This document shows positions 4,606-7,398 of a DNA stretch of 7,398 nucleotides, one piece after another. Each line of letters opens with the position of its first letter. Positions within the stretch are counted from its first letter, which is position 1. Under the pieces are notes generated by a model. That model was not told the origin of the DNA, did no database searches, and saw nothing but the letters and a program-made list of their open reading frames with translations. The translations under genes and the position numbers were made by a program. The DNA comes from an uncultured Collinsella sp. (GTDB lineage Bacteria > Actinomycetota > Coriobacteriia > Coriobacteriales > Coriobacteriaceae): positions 1 to 7,398 of the forward strand of contig CABRZY010000083.1 of the NCBI GenBank assembly GCA_902475475.1. Reading direction: 5' to 3'.

Positions 4606-7347
4606 GTGGCAGACGATATCAACAATAACGAGGGTATGGACGAGGCCGGCGATGCCGGTATGCCCGATGATCTGAAGCGCCTGCTTGCCCGTGCTGAGCA
4701 GGGCGAGGACGGCGATCCGGACGCCTATAACCCCGATGCCGATGATGATGAGGAAGAGGACGACGACGGTGAGCTCGAGGAGAGCTTTGGCGAAGTCGAT
4801 CGTGGCGCCTCGGCCGGCGAGGACATCAACGGCGGCCAGCTCCAGATTTCGGAGTTCGGTCGCGAGATGAAGCAGTCGTTCATCGAGTATTCGATGTCGG
4901 TTATCACAGCGCGTGCCCTGCCGGACGTGCGCGACGGCTTAAAGCCGGTACACCGCCGCATCCTGTACGCGATGAACGAGAGCGGCATCTACCCCAACCG
5001 CCCACACAAAAAGTCGGCCTGGACGGTCGGCGAAGTTATCGGTAAGTACCACCCGCACGGTGACTCTGCGGTCTACGAGGCCATGGTCCGCCTGGCGCAG
5101 TGGTTCTCCATGCGCACGCCGCTCATCGACGGTCACGGCAACTTCGGCAACATCGATGGCGACGGCGCGGCGGCCATGCGTTACACCGAGAGCCGCCTGG
5201 CCAAGCCCGCCATGGAACTGCTGCGTGACTTGCAGAAGGATACCGTCGACTGGCAGCCCAACTACGACGAATCGCTCGCCGAGCCCGTGGCACTGCCTGC
5301 GCGCTTCCCCAACCTGCTGGTCAACGGCAGCCAGGGCATCGCCGTCGGCATGGCCACCAACATCGCCCCGCATAACCTCACCGAGGCGATCGAGGCCACC
5401 TGCTACCTGATCGACAACCCCGACGCCACCGTCGACGAGCTCATGCAGATCATGCCCGGTCCGGACTTCCCCACCGGCGCCATCATCATGGGCAGCGCCG
5501 GCATTAAGCAGAGCTACGAGACCGGCCGCGGCTCCATTACCGTGCGTGCCAAGGCACATGTGGAGTCCACCAAGACCGGCCGCAGCCGCCTGGTCTTTAC
5601 CGAGATTCCCTACATGGTCAACAAGGGCACCCTGCAGGAGAAGATCGCCCAACTCGTCAACGACAAGCGCATTGAGGGCATCTCGGATATGCGCGATGAG
5701 TCCAACCAGAAGGGCATCCGTCTGGTCATCGAGCTCAAGAAAGGCGTCATTCCGCAGGTCGTGCTCAACAACCTGTATAAGTACACCTCGCTGCAGACGA
5801 CCTTTGGCGCCAACAACCTGGCACTCGTCAACGGCGTTCCCAAATGCCTGAGCCTGCGCGAGATGCTGCAGCACTACATCGACCACCAGGTCGACGTCGT
5901 CACCCGCCGCACCCGCTTCGACCTTAAGAAGGCCCAGACCCGCGCGCATATCCTCGAGGGCTACCTGATGGCCCTTGACCATATCGACGAGGTCATCAGC
6001 ATCATCCGCTCCTCGCAGACCGACTCCGAGGCCAGCAGCCGACTGATCGAACGCTTTGGCTTTACGCCCGAGCAGACCACGGCCATCCTCGAGATGAAGC
6101 TGCGCCGCCTGACCGGCCTGGAGCGCGACAAGATCCAAGAAGAGTTGGACGGCCTGCGCCGCGCCATCGCCTACTACGAGGACCTGCTGGCGCACGAGGA
6201 GAAGATTCTGGGCGTCATCAAGGAAGAGATGCGCGAGATCTCCAAGAAGTTTGGCGACAAGCGCCGTACCGAAATCAGCCAGGTTGAGAAGGACCTGGAT
6301 GTCGAGGACCTCATCGCCGACGAGGATATGGTCGTGACCATCACCCACACCGGCTACGTTAAGCGTATCCCAGTGGCTGCCTACCGTGCCCAGAAGCGCG
6401 GTGGCAAGGGCGTGTCGGGCGTCAACCTCAAAGAGGACGACGTTATCGATGAGATGTTCATCGCGTCCACGCACGAGTACGTGCTGTTCTTCTCGAGCAA
6501 GGGCAAGGTCTATCGCCTGAAGGTGCACGAGCTGCCGGTGGGTACGCGCCAGGCGCGCGGTACCGCGATCGTCAACCTGCTGCCCTTCGAGGAAGGCGAG
6601 AAGATCGCGAGCGTCATCAGCTGCCGCGAGTTCCCGGCCGACGAGTACCTGATGTTTGCCACCAAGAGCGGCATGGTCAAAAAGACCGTGATGAGCGCAT
6701 ATGACCGCAGCCGTCGCGACGGCCTGATCGCTATCAACCTGCGTGACGACGACGCGCTGCTGAACGTGCGCCGCGTGCGCGAGGGCGACAAGATTATCCT
6801 GGCCACCACCGCGGGCAAGGCGATCATGTTCTCCGAGGAGCAGGTGCGCGCCACCGGCCGCGATACCAGCGGCGTTCGCGGTATCGGTCTGAAGGACGGC
6901 GTGAGCGTTCTGGGCATGGAAGTCACTAACGGCAACGGCGATCTATTCGTCATCACCGAGCGCGGCTACGGCAAGCGCACGCCGGTCGCGGACTACCCGG
7001 AGCAGAATCGCGGCGGTCAGGGCGTCTACACCATTCAAATGACCGAGCGTAAGGGTAACCTCGCGGCCATGAAGACGGTGGGCCCGCAGCACGAGCTGTT
7101 CATCGTGACGGAGGGCGCGACGGTCATTCGCGTCAAGACCGACGAGATCAGCCAGACCGGCCGCGCCACCCAGGGCGTCAAGATGATGACCGTCGACGAC
7201 AACGACCGCATCTGCGCCGTGGCCCGCATGACGGCCGCCAAAGAGAGGCCCGAAGGCGAAGCCATAGAAAACGGCTCCGCCCCCGAAGAAACCCCTGTCG
7301 ATCTAGGCGACGGCAACGACATGCCGGAAGATCTCCTTGACGAGTAA
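4606..7347 (+). CDS. gyrA: DNA gyrase subunit A
   Basis: GyrA is the DNA breakage-reunion subunit of gyrase, 913 residues here. Residues 1-76 are an unusual acidic extension (30 Asp/Glu, 4 Lys/Arg) with a run of nine acidic residues at 46-54; the conserved core begins near residue 79. The winged-helix domain shows RALPDVRDGLKPVHRRILYAM (103-123). The catalytic tyrosine is Y193 in AAAMRYTE, with R192 beside it, 71 positions later than E. coli Y122. The quinolone-determining region reads GDSAVYE, with S154 and E158 at the E. coli 83 and 87 positions, the usual sensitive pattern. The C-terminal DNA-wrapping beta-pinwheel starts near residue 571 and carries the GyrA box QKRGGKG (596-602), which identifies GyrA rather than ParC. 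Residues 876-913 form an acidic tail. The start is fixed by a strong ribosome binding site, and co-transcription with gyrB is likely. Confidence 0.97.
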   Translation: MADDINNNEGMDEAGDAGMPDDLKRLLARAEQGEDGDPDAYNPDADDDEEEDDDGELEESFGEVDRGASAGEDINGGQLQISEFGREMKQSFIEYSMSVITARALPDVRDGLKPVHRRILYAMNESGIYPNRPHKKSAWTVGEVIGKYHPHGDSAVYEAMVRLAQWFSMRTPLIDGHGNFGNIDGDGAAAMRYTESRLAKPAMELLRDLQKDTVDWQPNYDESLAEPVALPARFPNLLVNGSQGIAVGMATNIAPHNLTEAIEATCYLIDNPDATVDELMQIMPGPDFPTGAIIMGSAGIKQSYETGRGSITVRAKAHVESTKTGRSRLVFTEIPYMVNKGTLQEKIAQLVNDKRIEGISDMRDESNQKGIRLVIELKKGVIPQVVLNNLYKYTSLQTTFGANNLALVNGVPKCLSLREMLQHYIDHQVDVVTRRTRFDLKKAQTRAHILEGYLMALDHIDEVISIIRSSQTDSEASSRLIERFGFTPEQTTAILEMKLRRLTGLERDKIQEELDGLRRAIAYYEDLLAHEEKILGVIKEEMREISKKFGDKRRTEISQVEKDLDVEDLIADEDMVVTITHTGYVKRIPVAAYRAQKRGGKGVSGVNLKEDDVIDEMFIASTHEYVLFFSSKGKVYRLKVHELPVGTRQARGTAIVNLLPFEEGEKIASVISCREFPADEYLMFATKSGMVKKTVMSAYDRSRRDGLIAINLRDDDALLNVRRVREGDKIILATTAGKAIMFSEEQVRATGRDTSGVRGIGLKDGVSVLGMEVTNGNGDLFVITERGYGKRTPVADYPEQNRGGQGVYTIQMTERKGNLAAMKTVGPQHELFIVTEGATVIRVKTDEISQTGRATQGVKMMTVDDNDRICAVARMTAAKERPEGEAIENGSAPEETPVDLGDGNDMPEDLLDE

Positions 7348-7398
7348 GAGGCCCTAACTGTTAGAAAATATCAGACCCCATATATCGGCGGTCGGCGC

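Noticed and set aside
4939..6528. 529-codon open frame antisense to gyrA
   Set aside because: Same cause: codon-aligned antisense of a strongly biased GC-rich gene, with a composition typical of such shadows and no motif.
7354..7364. Small dyad CTAAC-T-GTTAG after gyrA
   Set aside because: A one-base loop cannot form a hairpin, and an 11-base dyad is too short to call an operator. The remaining 51 bases show no gene, terminator or tRNA that I can support.
1..7398. oriC or DnaA-box cluster
   Set aside because: No TTATCCACA-like sequences were seen on either strand; the origin, if near, is outside this window.

Overview
The window is a chromosomal replication/gyrase cluster, all on the + strand: the 3' part of dnaN, then recF, a DciA-type (DUF721) gene, gyrB and gyrA. 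The order dnaN-recF-DUF721-gyrB-gyrA is the classic layout next to the replication origin in Actinomycetota. Coding DNA is GC-rich with strong G/C third-position bias. GyrB has no long C-terminal-half insert of the enterobacterial kind, and GyrA starts with a long acidic extension. These traits together suggest a Coriobacteriia member, most likely Collinsella or a close relative. That assignment rests on recognition and was not checked by a search.

Layout: bases 1-647 are the end of dnaN (sliding clamp, start off-window). recF (657-1763) follows after 9 bases, in the same frame as dnaN. dciA (1750-2313) overlaps the end of recF by 14 bases. A perfect intrinsic terminator (2340-2369) closes this first unit. 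gyrB (start chosen at GTG 2419, stop 4449) and gyrA (GTG 4606 to 7347) form a second unit, each with a strong Shine-Dalgarno sequence 4 bases before a GTG start. The 156-base gyrB-gyrA spacer is not empty: it holds a composite inverted-repeat element of about 100 bases (4456-4556) and a second nested dyad (4561-4586) just before the gyrA ribosome binding site. The last 51 bases (7348-7398) hold no gene that I can support.

Together the genes supply core replication functions: the beta clamp (DnaN), gap and fork repair through RecFOR (RecF), likely loading of the replicative helicase (DciA), and removal of positive supercoils ahead of the fork (GyrA2GyrB2). No DnaA box or origin was seen here; if oriC is nearby it is probably upstream, around dnaA.

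I do not see an undescribed multi-gene system. The points most worth a second look are the structured gyrB-gyrA spacer, the acidic N-terminal extension of GyrA, and the C-terminal tail of the DciA-like protein.
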